A DNA stretch of 13,082 nucleotides from Chloroflexota bacterium (GTDB lineage Bacteria; Chloroflexota; Limnocylindria; QHBO01). Position numbers and translations under genes: made by a program. The stretch is from assembly GCA_005880165.1 (NCBI GenBank), contig VBJP01000078.1:1-13082 (forward strand), given 5' to 3'. Below are positions 5,426-13,059 of the stretch, in pieces (the first letter of the stretch is position 1; each line of letters opens with the position of its first letter). The notes below the pieces were generated by a model. It was not told where the DNA came from. It saw nothing but the letters and a program-made list of their open reading frames with translations, and did no database searches.

Positions 5426-6520
5426 TCAGAGGCGATCGAGGAGGGCGTTGGTGTCGATCGCACCGTCGACCAGCTCGATGATGGTCGCGATCTTGTCGGT
5501 GTCGGTGGGATGGGTCTTGACCAGGATGGCGTTGGCCGCCTGGGCGGTGGTGTAGGTATCGGTCTCCACCAGGTAGGTGAAAAGGCTCGCGTCGCGCAGC
5601 CTCCGCAGAACCGCTCCGCTGGGGTGAAAACCGCCGGTCAGGATCAGGCCCATCACCGGATGCCCGCGGGCGGCGAGCGAGGCCAGGATCATGTCCTCGC
5701 GGTCGCCCGGCGTGATCAGCAGGGTGCGCTCGCGCAGGATCTTCATGGCGTGGTCCGCCTGCATGGCGCCGATCGCCACGTGGCCGACGGTCTGGCCCGG
5801 GGTTGCCTCACCCGCAAGCAGCTCGCCCTCGAGGTGGGTCACGATCAGCTCGAGGGACGGATTGGCCAACAGCTCGCTGTACGGGATGCAGCCGATCAGC
5901 TCGATGCCGTGCTGGGCGAGGCCGCGGCGCAGGATCTCGGGCAAGTCGGCGTGAGAGTCCATCTCCACCTTGTTGACGAGGGCCCCCAGCACCTCGACAC
6001 CGTGCTGCTCGAAGAGGGAGGCGTTGAGCACGATCTCGTCGATGGGCCGGCCAACGCCACCTTCGCTAACGATGATCACTTTGCTGGCCAACAGGGCCGC
6101 GACCGAGGCGTTCGAGATGCCGACCACTGCGCCGACGCCGGCATGCCCAGTCCCCTCGATGACCACCAGGTCCTTCCCAGCGGCGATGCGCAGGAATGCA
6201 TGCTCCACCTGTCCGGCCAGGTCGTCGGTGATGCGGCCCATGATGAAGTCGGTGGTGAAGTGGCGCGGCAGGGTTACCGGGCTCATGTCGTTGAGGGCAT
6301 CGGGCAGGTCGAAGACCTCGCGCACGAGGACGGCATCCTCGTCCGCGCGGGTGCCGTCGACCACCAGGTAGCGCTGTCCCACCGGCTTGAGGAAGCCGAG
6401 CCGATGGCCGGTGCGCATGATGCCGGCGATCAGGCCAAGCGAGGCTGTCGTCTTGCCCCGGTTCTGTCCGGTCGCCGCCAGAAAGACCCGGCGGGCCGCC
6501 GGATCCTCCGGGGCCGTCAC
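5426..6520 (-). CDS. BioD-like P-loop ATPase domain with C-terminal DRTGG domain (COG0857-type)
   Basis: A 364-aa protein related to the N-terminal region of long (E. coli-type) phosphate acetyltransferases, without the acetyltransferase catalytic domain. Residues 10-225 form a dethiobiotin-synthetase-like P-loop fold with Walker A ATGQNRGKTT (16-25), the basic strand GFLKPVGQR (42-50), VVIEGTGHAG (119-128) and VNKVEM (182-187). The DRTGG domain (about 245-360) carries GDREDMILA (272-280), GLILTGGFHP (291-300) and ETDTYTTA (319-326). Such stand-alone proteins are thought to sense nucleotides or metabolites; their reaction is not established. GTG at 6520 overlaps the upstream gene's stop by 4 bp (GTGA), so the two are translationally coupled. 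It sits downstream of glutamate dehydrogenase, so a role in central carbon/nitrogen control is a reasonable guess. Neither pta nor ackA is visible here. Confidence 0.87.
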   Translation of the reverse strand: MTAPEDPAARRVFLAATGQNRGKTTASLGLIAGIMRTGHRLGFLKPVGQRYLVVDGTRADEDAVLVREVFDLPDALNDMSPVTLPRHFTTDFIMGRITDDLAGQVEHAFLRIAAGKDLVVIEGTGHAGVGAVVGISNASVAALLASKVIIVSEGGVGRPIDEIVLNASLFEQHGVEVLGALVNKVEMDSHADLPEILRRGLAQHGIELIGCIPYSELLANPSLELIVTHLEGELLAGEATPGQTVGHVAIGAMQADHAMKILRERTLLITPGDREDMILASLAARGHPVMGLILTGGFHPSGAVLRRLRDASLFTYLVETDTYTTAQAANAILVKTHPTDTDKIATIIELVDGAIDTNALLDRL

Positions 6521-7122
6521 CCCCGGGCCTTGGCGCGTCGTTCGACGAGCTCCACGCCCTCCCGCAAGCGATTCACCAGGTCGCCGTCAACCATCTCCGG
6601 CTCGAGGTGCTCACCGAGGCGCTCCAGGACATCCGCGGCCATCGTCAGCAGGACGTCCGCATCGGCGATGAAGAACTGCGGCTCATTGTTGTAGCGGACG
6701 AGGGTCAGGCGACCCTGCAGGGTGGTTCCTCCCTCCGCGTGGAGCAGCTGCGTCCCGAAGTTGTGGCCCTGGATGCCGTCTGGGTTGTTCAGGTAGTTGA
6801 GGGCGTTGTCGATGGCCAGGCCAAAGCGCGCGCGCCACGAGACCAGCCGCTCGTGGACCTCACTCGGCAGGCCCATCTCGCCGGTCTCGTCGAAGACCCC
6901 GCGATCGACGGTGAGCAAGCCGACCAGCGTCGAGCCGGCGCGCCCCCCCAGCATCACCTGCAGGGAACGCTCCAGGGTAAACACGTCTGAATCGAACCGG
7001 GGTGACGTGGTCACCTCCGCCAGGAGATCTTCGACGTTGTCCAGCTGGCCCGGCTCCGCGAGCGCGGTGGCCAGGTTCAGGATCTCCTCGCGGAAGAGGA
7101 AGCGTTCCTCGTGGTCGAGCAT
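6517..7122 (-). CDS. Hypothetical protein, 201 aa, co-operonic with glutamate dehydrogenase and the BioD/DRTGG protein
   Basis: I do not recognise this protein. The start is the ATG at 7122 (MLDHEERFLFREEILNLA). A longer in-frame reading from 7374 would overlap the dehydrogenase by 230 bp and begins with Arg/Gly/His-rich antisense-like sequence, so it was rejected. The product looks globular and soluble. It has an acidic, Leu-rich helical N-terminus (about 1-60), a central segment with LQVMLGGRAGSTLVGLLTVD and LVSWRARFGLAIDNALNYLN, a Gly/Gln-rich region (GIQGHNFGTQLLHAEGGTTL) and a beta-like stretch LTLVRYNNEPQFFIAD. It ends in a charged helix (from about 150). No signal peptide, membrane span or known catalytic motif is seen. 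It lies 20 bp after gdhA and overlaps the next gene by 4 bp, which implies a shared function. Confidence 0.8.
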   Translation of the reverse strand: MLDHEERFLFREEILNLATALAEPGQLDNVEDLLAEVTTSPRFDSDVFTLERSLQVMLGGRAGSTLVGLLTVDRGVFDETGEMGLPSEVHERLVSWRARFGLAIDNALNYLNNPDGIQGHNFGTQLLHAEGGTTLQGRLTLVRYNNEPQFFIADADVLLTMAADVLERLGEHLEPEMVDGDLVNRLREGVELVERRAKARG

Positions 7123-7142
7123 GGGCGTCGTCGACGACCCGG

Positions 7143-8411
7143 CTACGGGTACAGGCCGCGCAGGGTGGTCGCCTCCGCGACGCGATTCACCGCCACCATG
7201 TAGGCCGCGGTGCGCATGGCCACCTCGTGGCGCTGGCTCATTTCGTACACGCTGCCAAAGGCGCGATCCATGATCCCCTTGAGCGACTCGTTGATGCGTT
7301 CCTCCGTCCAGAAGAACGACTGCATGTCCTGGACCCACTCGAAGTAGCTGACCGTCACGCCCCCGGCGTTGCACAGGATGTCGGGGATCATGAACACGCC
7401 GCGCTCATTCAGGATCTCGTCGGCTTCCGGGGTGGTCGGCCCGTTGGCGGCCTCCGCCACGATCCGGGCCCTGACGCGCGAGGCATTGTGCGTGGTGATC
7501 TGGTTCTCCAGCGCGGCGGGGACCAGCACGTCGCAGTCGGCCTCGAGCACGTCGGCGTTGCTGATCGTTTCCGACCGCGGGAAGCCGACCACCGTGCCGT
7601 GCTCCCGCTTCCAGGCATTGACCTTGGACGGGTCGAGGCCCTTCGGGTTGACGATCCCCCCACTCGAGTCGCTGACGGCGACGACGGTGGCTCCTTCCTG
7701 GGCGAGCAGCGTCGCGGCGATCGACCCGGCGTTGCCGAACCCCTGGATCGCCACCCGCGCGCCCCTGATAGGGACGCCCAGCACTTCGCTCGCCTGGAGC
7801 AGGGTGAAGACGGTGCCCCGCGCGGTGGCCTCGTTGCGGCCCAGCGATCCACCGATCGCGATCGGCTTGCCGGTCACCACGCCCGAGATCGTGTACCCGT
7901 TGTGCATCGAGAACGTGTCCATGATCCAGGCCATGGTCTGCGCGTTGGTGTTGACATCTGGTGCCGGGATGTCCCGATCAGGACCGATGAGCGGGCTGAT
8001 CTCGGTTGTGAAGCGGCGCGTAAGGCCCTCGAGCTCGCGCAGGGTCAGCTTCTTGGGATCGACGATCACCCCGCCCTTGCCCCCGCCGTACGGGATATTG
8101 ACGCAGGCGCACTTCCAGGTCATCCACATGGCGAGGGCGCGAACCTCGTCGAGGGTCACGTCCTGGTGGTAGCGGATGCCGCCCTTGGCGGGCCCGCGCG
8201 CGAGGTTGTGCTGCACGCGGTAGCCGGTAAAGACCTCCACGTGGCCGTCGTCCATGGTGACCGGAAAGTTGACGGTGAGCTCCCGCTTGGGTACGCGGAG
8301 GACGCGACGGAGACCGTCATCGAGGTCAAGCTTTTCGGCGGCCTCGTCGAACTGCTGCTGGGCAACGGCCCAGATGTTCGGAGCCTCCGCCACCTGACGC
8401 TGGCTGGCCAT
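7143..8411 (-). CDS. gdhA: Glutamate dehydrogenase (Glu/Leu/Phe/Val dehydrogenase family)
   Basis: Interconverts glutamate and 2-oxoglutarate plus ammonia with NAD(P). The 422-aa length equals that of hexameric RocG/GudB-type enzymes. Glutamate-binding Lys76 is in GPAKGGIR (73-80), Lys100 in MTWKCA and catalytic Lys112 in PYGGGKGGV (107-115). GPDRDIPAPDVNT (143-155) holds catalytic Asp152, and GFGNAG (224-229) is the Rossmann loop. Asp248 at the end of the second strand (VAVSDSSGG) favours NAD over NADP; this is inference. NPKGL and the C-terminal NAGGVTVSYFEWVQD segment are also typical. The ATG at 8411 gives the standard N-terminus. AGGAGG (8431-8426) lies 14 nt upstream, longer than ideal. 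A strong promoter lies at 8518-8491. Two further genes follow within 20 bp and by overlap, so it heads an operon. Confidence 0.95.
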   Translation of the reverse strand: MASQRQVAEAPNIWAVAQQQFDEAAEKLDLDDGLRRVLRVPKRELTVNFPVTMDDGHVEVFTGYRVQHNLARGPAKGGIRYHQDVTLDEVRALAMWMTWKCACVNIPYGGGKGGVIVDPKKLTLRELEGLTRRFTTEISPLIGPDRDIPAPDVNTNAQTMAWIMDTFSMHNGYTISGVVTGKPIAIGGSLGRNEATARGTVFTLLQASEVLGVPIRGARVAIQGFGNAGSIAATLLAQEGATVVAVSDSSGGIVNPKGLDPSKVNAWKREHGTVVGFPRSETISNADVLEADCDVLVPAALENQITTHNASRVRARIVAEAANGPTTPEADEILNERGVFMIPDILCNAGGVTVSYFEWVQDMQSFFWTEERINESLKGIMDRAFGSVYEMSQRHEVAMRTAAYMVAVNRVAEATTLRGLYP

Positions 8412-8490
8412 GGATGCTGAACGTGCCTCCTACCGAGCTCCGCGCCTCTGCACGCCGACGTGGCGGAGGCTGGCGGGGCGCGTGCGACGG

Positions 8491-8518
8491 ATTATAGGAG
8501 GGGCTTGGCCACCGTCAC
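8491..8518 (-). promoter_or_regulatory. Sigma-70-like promoter for the glutamate dehydrogenase operon
   Basis: On the minus strand GTGACG (8518-8513), a 16-nt spacer and a perfect TATAAT (8496-8491). Transcription would begin near 8484, giving a leader of roughly 70 nt that contains the AGGAGG ribosome site at 8431-8426. It lies just beyond the thiolase stop at 8535, so the operon is expressed independently of the beta-oxidation genes, although read-through is possible since no terminator is seen between them. Confidence 0.65.
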
Positions 8519-8534
8519 GGCTAGGGGATGGTCA

Positions 8535-9716
8535 TCAAACCGTTTCGACGGCCATCGCCACAGCACCGCCGCCGCCCAGGCATAACGTGGCCAGGCCCTT
8601 TCCGCCGCCTCGCCGCCGGAGCTCGTAGAGGAGCGTGGTCAGCACCCGGGCTCCAGATGCGCCGATCGGGTGGCCGAGCGCGATGGCACCGCCGTTGACG
8701 TTGACCTTGTCCCAATCGAAGCCGAGCTCGTTGCCGTCTGCCAGCACCTGGGCCGCGAAGGCCTCGTTGATCTCGATCAGGTCGAAGTCGTCGATTGTGC
8801 CGCCCACCTTCTCGATCAGTCGACGCACGCCGGCGATGGGTGCCTCGAACAACCACTCCGGCGCCACGTCTGCCTGGGCGTAGGCCGTGATGCGCGCCAG
8901 TGGCTGGCCTGTGCCACGCTCGAGGGCGTCGTCCGAGGCGATGACCAGGGCCGCTGCTCCGTCGGTGATCCCGGGTGAGTTGCCGGCGGTGACGGTTCCG
9001 CCATCGGTCTTGAACGCGGGCTTGAGCCTCGCCAATGCTTCGGTCGACGTGTCCGGGCGGGGGTTCTCGTCGGTGTCGATGATGGTCGGGCCCTTCTTGC
9101 CCGCGACCTCGACCGGCACGATCTCGTCGCGGAAGCGACCCGCCTCGATGGCGGCCATGGCGCGCTCGTGCGAGCGCAGCGCGAACGCGTCCTGCGCCTC
9201 GCGCGTGACGTCGTGCTTGTCGGCCACCCGCTCGGCGTGCATTCCCATGTGCACGTCACAGATCGCGCACCACAGGCCGTCATGCACCGTGGCATCGACG
9301 AGCTCCGCGTTGCCGAGCCGGTAGCCGGCGCGTGCCCCAGGGAGCAGGTACGGGCCGAGGTTCATGCTCTCCATACCGCCGGCCACGATCAGGTCTGCAT
9401 CGCCGGCGCGGATGGCGGCGGCGCCCATCATCACCGCCTTCAGCCCTGAGCCGCAGACCTTGTTGATGGTGGTCGCGCCGACGGAGTCCGGGAGCCCGGC
9501 CCGCAGGGCAGCCTGGCGGGCAGGCGCCTGCCCGGCGCCGGCCTGGATGACCTGGCCCATGATCACCTCGTCGACGTGCTCGGGCGCGATCCCCGAGCGC
9601 TGGACCGCGGCTCGGATCGCCGTGGCGCCGAGATGCGTGGCGGGTGTCGTGGAGAGTCCACCACCGAACTTGCCGATTGGCGTCCTGGCGGCGGACAGGA
9701 TATAGACGTCGCTCAT
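8535..9716 (-). CDS. Acetyl-CoA C-acyltransferase (thiolase)
   Basis: Thiolase of the AtoB/FadA family, either cleaving 3-ketoacyl-CoA in beta-oxidation or condensing two acetyl-CoA. The 393-aa length equals bacterial tetrameric thiolases. The nucleophilic Cys88 is in NKVCGSGLK (85-93), INEAFAAQ is the conserved NEAF loop, GHPIGASGA (348-356) gives His349 and LCLGGGGAV (378-386) gives the acid/base Cys379. These correspond to Cys89, His348 and Cys378 of the Zoogloea enzyme. A segment with MGMHAERVADKH is typical of acetoacetyl-CoA thiolases, but degradative and biosynthetic roles cannot be separated by eye. The ATG at 9716 (MSDVYILSAARTPIGKF) is chosen; a longer frame from 9821 adds 35 Arg/Gly-rich residues with no family match. 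The acyl-CoA synthetase and dehydrogenase genes upstream support a role in fatty-acid breakdown. Confidence 0.93.
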   Translation of the reverse strand: MSDVYILSAARTPIGKFGGGLSTTPATHLGATAIRAAVQRSGIAPEHVDEVIMGQVIQAGAGQAPARQAALRAGLPDSVGATTINKVCGSGLKAVMMGAAAIRAGDADLIVAGGMESMNLGPYLLPGARAGYRLGNAELVDATVHDGLWCAICDVHMGMHAERVADKHDVTREAQDAFALRSHERAMAAIEAGRFRDEIVPVEVAGKKGPTIIDTDENPRPDTSTEALARLKPAFKTDGGTVTAGNSPGITDGAAALVIASDDALERGTGQPLARITAYAQADVAPEWLFEAPIAGVRRLIEKVGGTIDDFDLIEINEAFAAQVLADGNELGFDWDKVNVNGGAIALGHPIGASGARVLTTLLYELRRRGGGKGLATLCLGGGGAVAMAVETV

Positions 9717-9955
9717 GCTCAGGATGGTACTCCGCAAGGACCGGATGCCCCCTAGACCCGGCCCCCGGTACGGCCTCCGCCCGGCCAACTCGCTCGTCCG
9801 GTATTGATCAGAGTGCTCCATGGGCGCCCATCGGTCGGCATCGGCGACATCTGAGCATCGCCGCTACTGGCGGCGAGCCCACCAGTCTCGTCCGGCGCTG
9901 TTGCAGAACTGGACTCGATCGTCAGCGTGGGCGGGATTACAGATCCGGAGTACGG
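9717..9955. other. 239-bp intergenic region with a 12-bp palindrome and a 7-bp hairpin
   Basis: Separates the acyl-CoA synthetase stop from the thiolase start, both on the minus strand. It holds a perfect palindrome ATGGGCGCCCAT (9820-9831) and a perfect hairpin, TCGCCGC (9858-9864) with GCGGCGA (9870-9876) and loop TACTG. Neither is followed by a T run on either strand, so neither is a typical terminator. I see no tRNA, no convincing small gene and no strong promoter other than the TACCAT box beside the thiolase. The palindrome could be an operator for the thiolase gene. Confidence 0.5.
9724..9729 (-). promoter_or_regulatory. Candidate leaderless -10 box (TACCAT) for the thiolase gene
   Basis: TACCAT on the minus strand ends 7 nt before the thiolase ATG at 9716, the spacing expected for transcription starting at the ATG. 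A GGAG lies just upstream of the box (13 or more nt from the ATG), too far for a good ribosome site. No -35 match is evident. Confidence 0.35.
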
Positions 9956-11878
9956 CTACTCGGGGACGTCCTCCTCGAAGAGCTCCGCGACCTTGCCGGC
10001 CCATCGGTCCTTCACCACCCGAAGCTTGACCTTCATCGACGGCGTCAGCTCCCCCTCCTCCTCGGTGAGCAGCCGTGGAAGCAGCGCGACCCGTCTCGGT
10101 CGCTCGAAGATCGCGAAGTCCTCGAGCTTCGTGCGCACCTCGTTGTCGAGCAGCCTGTGGACCGCCCTCTCCTCGATCAGGATCTCGGGTCCGACATCGC
10201 CCAGGCCGTTGCTGCGAGCCCATCCCCGCAGCTCGTCGAAGTCGGGAGCGACGAGCACCCCGGTGTAGGGCTGGCGGTCCCCAAGGATGATGGCCTGCGC
10301 CACGTACTTCGAGGTCGACAGCGCCGCCTCCATGGGCGCCGGGCTGACGTTCTTGCCGTTGGCCAGCACGATGATGTTCTTCAGGCGGTCGGTGATCGTG
10401 ATGCGACCGATCCCGTCCAGCTCGCCGATGTCGCCGGTATGGAACCAGCGGTCGCCGTCGATCGCCCTGGCGGTCTCGGCGGGGTCGTTGACGTAGCCGC
10501 GCATCACCTGCGGGCCACGGACCAGGATCTCACCCGAGCCGGGATCGACCTTGACCTCGGTTCCCGGTGCCGGTCGGCCCACCGTCCCGAACACGAAGTC
10601 GTCCGGCCGGTTGATGGACACGAACGGCGCCGTCTCGGTGAGTCCGTATCCCTCCAGCACCAGCATGCCCATGGCGTAGAAGAACTCGCCGATCTCGCGC
10701 GACAGCGGCGCGGATCCGGAGACGAAGTAGCGGACTCGGCCGCCGGTTCGCGCCCGGATCCGCCCGAAGACGAGCGCGTCCGCGACACGGAGCTGCAGCT
10801 TGAGCCACAGCGAATCCGAGCGCCCCTCGAGGTGGTTCGCGTACTTGCGCTTCCCGAGACCGGCGGCCCACCAGAAGATGCGCTGCCGCATTGCGGAGGC
10901 CTCCTCGACGGCAGAGAGGACTCGCGCGTGGAGGCGCTCGTAGAGGCGCGGCACGGCGACCATCACCGTGGGCCGCACCTCGACCATATTGGCCGGCAGG
11001 CGCTCGATGAGGGGCTCCGCGTAGGCAATCCCGCACCCGCGCGCCAGCGGGACGACCATGCCCGCCACGCGCTCGTAGCTGTGGCTCAGGGGGAGCCACG
11101 ACAGGAAGAGGTCGCTTGGAGAGAAGTCGACGACCTGGATGACCGCCTCGTAGTTGTAGACCATGTTGCCGTGGGTCAGCATCACGCCCTTGGGGTTGGC
11201 GGTCGTGCCCGAGGTGTGGATGATCGTCGCCAGCCGGTCGCGTGTGATCCTCCGCCAGCCCTCTTCCCAGACGCGGCGATGGTCTTGGTCCCTGGGCGCC
11301 AGCTCGATCAGGTCATCGAGGGAGATCGCATCACTCGGCAGCGTTCCCTTCTCGTCGATGATCATCAGCTTCTCGATCGTCGGGCATTCGGCGCGGACCG
11401 ACTCGATCTTGGTCGCCTGTTGGGCGTTCTCGACCACCACCAGCCTGGCGTGGACGTTGTTGATGATGAAGGCCGTCTGCCCCGCCTCGGAGCTGGGATA
11501 GATCGGGCAGGTCACCGCGCCGAGCGCCATGCTCGCCAGGTCGACCACCAGCCACTCCGGTCGGGTCCGGCACACGATGCACACGGCATCCCCGGAGCCT
11601 ATGCCCAGGGACTGCAGCCCGAGCGAAACGTCGCGGATCCAATCCCATGTCTCGCGGTAGGTGCTGGTGCGCCAGGCGACCGGTTGCCCGCCGTCGCCGT
11701 CTCCGGATTGACGGCGGCCGCGCGCTGGCTTCCAGGTCAAGGCCACGTGGTCGGGCTGGGCGAGGACAGACCGATGCACCAGGTCCACGAGATTCGCAGC
11801 CGGCTGGCCCTCGACCTCGAGCGGCTCGAACGGCGCGACCTCAGGCGCGGCCCGAGGTCCCGCCATCGACTCGGCCAC
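9956..11878 (-). CDS. fadD: Long-chain fatty acyl-CoA synthetase (AMP-forming, FadD15-like)
   Basis: Activates fatty acids to acyl-CoA through an acyl-adenylate. The 640-aa length fits FadD15-type ligases. ANL motifs in order: TSGTTANPKGVMLTH (222-236, P-loop A3), WLPLSHSYER (261-270), GSAPL (388-392), YGLTETAPFVSINRPDD (411-427), WFHTGDIGELD (478-488), DRLKNIIVLANGKNVSP (497-513) and LTPSMKVK (611-618), where Lys616 is the probable catalytic A10 lysine. The N-terminal 60 residues include a low-complexity Arg/Gly/Asp stretch (53-66). There are no membrane spans, so it is a cytosolic or peripheral enzyme. The GTG at 11878 shares one base with the TAG of the acyl-CoA dehydrogenase (TAGTG); an ATG four codons on (11866) is an alternative start. 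Tight linkage to the dehydrogenase indicates a fatty-acid degradation operon. Exact chain length is unknown. Confidence 0.93.
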   Translation of the reverse strand: MAESMAGPRAAPEVAPFEPLEVEGQPAANLVDLVHRSVLAQPDHVALTWKPARGRRQSGDGDGGQPVAWRTSTYRETWDWIRDVSLGLQSLGIGSGDAVCIVCRTRPEWLVVDLASMALGAVTCPIYPSSEAGQTAFIINNVHARLVVVENAQQATKIESVRAECPTIEKLMIIDEKGTLPSDAISLDDLIELAPRDQDHRRVWEEGWRRITRDRLATIIHTSGTTANPKGVMLTHGNMVYNYEAVIQVVDFSPSDLFLSWLPLSHSYERVAGMVVPLARGCGIAYAEPLIERLPANMVEVRPTVMVAVPRLYERLHARVLSAVEEASAMRQRIFWWAAGLGKRKYANHLEGRSDSLWLKLQLRVADALVFGRIRARTGGRVRYFVSGSAPLSREIGEFFYAMGMLVLEGYGLTETAPFVSINRPDDFVFGTVGRPAPGTEVKVDPGSGEILVRGPQVMRGYVNDPAETARAIDGDRWFHTGDIGELDGIGRITITDRLKNIIVLANGKNVSPAPMEAALSTSKYVAQAIILGDRQPYTGVLVAPDFDELRGWARSNGLGDVGPEILIEERAVHRLLDNEVRTKLEDFAIFERPRRVALLPRLLTEEEGELTPSMKVKLRVVKDRWAGKVAELFEEDVPE

Positions 11879-13059
11879 TACCCGCGCCTTAGCCCTTCGA
11901 GGAATTGCTGCGCCACGATCAGCCGATGGATCTGGTTGGTGCCCTCGTAGATCTGGGCTCCCTTCGCATCGCGCATCAGCCGCTCGACCGGGTTGTCGCG
12001 GCTGTATCCCGCACCCCCGTAGATCTGGACGGCATCGGTGGTCACCTGCATGGCGGTGTCCGAGGCAAACATCTTGGCCATGCTGCTGGGAGCGTTGATC
12101 GGCCCGCCCGCGTCGCGGATCCGCGCGGCGCGCCAGGTGAGCAGCCGGGACGCCTCCACGCGAGTGGAGGCATCCGCGAGCATGGCCTGGATCATCTCCT
12201 GGTCGGCGATCGCCCGACCGAACTGCGTGCGCTGCAGCGCGTACCGGCCCGCGTGCTCCGTCGCCGAGCGGGCCAGACCCACACAGGCTGCGGCGATGCT
12301 GATCCGTCCGGCCCCAAGTGCGGAGAGCGCGACCTTCAGCCCATCCCCCTCCTCGCCGAGGCGGTTCGCCTCCGGCACCAGCGCCCCCTCGAAGACCAGC
12401 TCCGCGGAGACCGAGTCGCGGATGCCCATCTTGCGTTCGTGGCCCGCGACCCGGAACCCTGGCGTCTCCCGCTCGACGACGAAGGCGGTGATCGCGTCGC
12501 GGCCACGAGAGCGATCGACGGTGGCGAAGACGATGGTGACCTCCGACTCCTGGCCGTTGGTGATCCAGATCTTGCTGCCAGAGAGCGCGTAGCCCCCATC
12601 GGTCCGTTCGGCGAGCAGCGCCAGGGCCGCCGCGTCCGAGCCGGCGCCGGGCTCCGTTAGGGCGAAGGCGCCCAAGTGCCGGCCGGCCATCATCGGCGGA
12701 AGGAAGCGCAGCTTCTGCTCGTCGCTCCCGAACGTCAGGATCGGCAGCTGGGCGAGGATGTGGACCGACAGGCTGATCGCCATCCCCATGTCGGCCGCGG
12801 CGATCTCCTCGCAGGCCAGGATCCAGGCGAAGGTGCCCATCCCCGCTCCGCCGTATTCCTCCGGATAGGGCAGGCCGGTGAGGCCCAGCGAGGCCATCCG
12901 CTCGAAGAGCGACCGGTCGTAGCGCTCCTCCTCGTCACGCTGCGCGACCGTCGGGGCGAGCTCGCGCTGGGCGAACTCGCGCACCGTGTCGCGGATATGG
13001 CGCTCCTCCGGAGTGAGGGCGAAGGGGTCCGGCCGGTGGGCGGAGACGGCCGAGCTCAT
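11878..13059 (-). CDS. Acyl-CoA dehydrogenase
   Basis: FAD-dependent alpha,beta-dehydrogenation of acyl-CoA, the first oxidative step of beta-oxidation; electrons pass to electron-transfer flavoprotein. The 393-aa protein has the three standard domains: helical N-terminal (about 12-125), beta middle (126-222) with signature AFALTEPGAGSD (131-142) and WITNG (165-169), and helical C-terminal (about 235-390) with RTQFGRAI (277-284), IYGGAGYSRDNPVERLMRDA (346-365) and the catalytic-base position Glu372 in YEGTNQIHR. Glu at this place is typical of short/medium-chain and related dehydrogenases; isovaleryl- and long-chain enzymes carry their Glu elsewhere. GLPYPEEYGG (62-71) is also characteristic. 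ATG at 13059, with AGAAGG about 15 nt upstream. It is the first visible gene of the unit with the acyl-CoA synthetase; its promoter lies beyond the window. Confidence 0.95.
   Translation of the reverse strand: MSSAVSAHRPDPFALTPEERHIRDTVREFAQRELAPTVAQRDEEERYDRSLFERMASLGLTGLPYPEEYGGAGMGTFAWILACEEIAAADMGMAISLSVHILAQLPILTFGSDEQKLRFLPPMMAGRHLGAFALTEPGAGSDAAALALLAERTDGGYALSGSKIWITNGQESEVTIVFATVDRSRGRDAITAFVVERETPGFRVAGHERKMGIRDSVSAELVFEGALVPEANRLGEEGDGLKVALSALGAGRISIAAACVGLARSATEHAGRYALQRTQFGRAIADQEMIQAMLADASTRVEASRLLTWRAARIRDAGGPINAPSSMAKMFASDTAMQVTTDAVQIYGGAGYSRDNPVERLMRDAKGAQIYEGTNQIHRLIVAQQFLEGLRRG

Noticed and set aside
4796..6694. 632-aa plus-strand open frame opposite the HhH-GPD and BioD/DRTGG genes
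   Set aside because: His/Gly/Asp/Arg-rich composition with no domain motifs; it is the antisense shadow of two well-supported minus-strand genes in GC-rich DNA.
7123..7374. N-terminal extension of the 201-aa unknown protein to 7374
   Set aside because: It would overlap the end of the dehydrogenase gene by over 200 bp and has shadow-like composition; the ATG at 7122 gives a normal 20-bp gap.
7002..8420. 472-aa plus-strand open frame opposite glutamate dehydrogenase
   Set aside because: The minus strand has a full-length, motif-complete dehydrogenase; the plus-strand product has shadow composition.
9717..9821. N-terminal extension of the thiolase to an ATG at 9821
   Set aside because: The 35 added residues are Arg/Gly-rich and absent from thiolases; MSDVYILSAARTP at 9716 is the standard N-terminus.
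9644..11950. 768-aa plus-strand open frame opposite fadD and the thiolase start
   Set aside because: Antisense shadow: low-complexity Arg/Asp/His/Leu composition, no motifs, and the opposite strand carries a complete ANL-family ligase.
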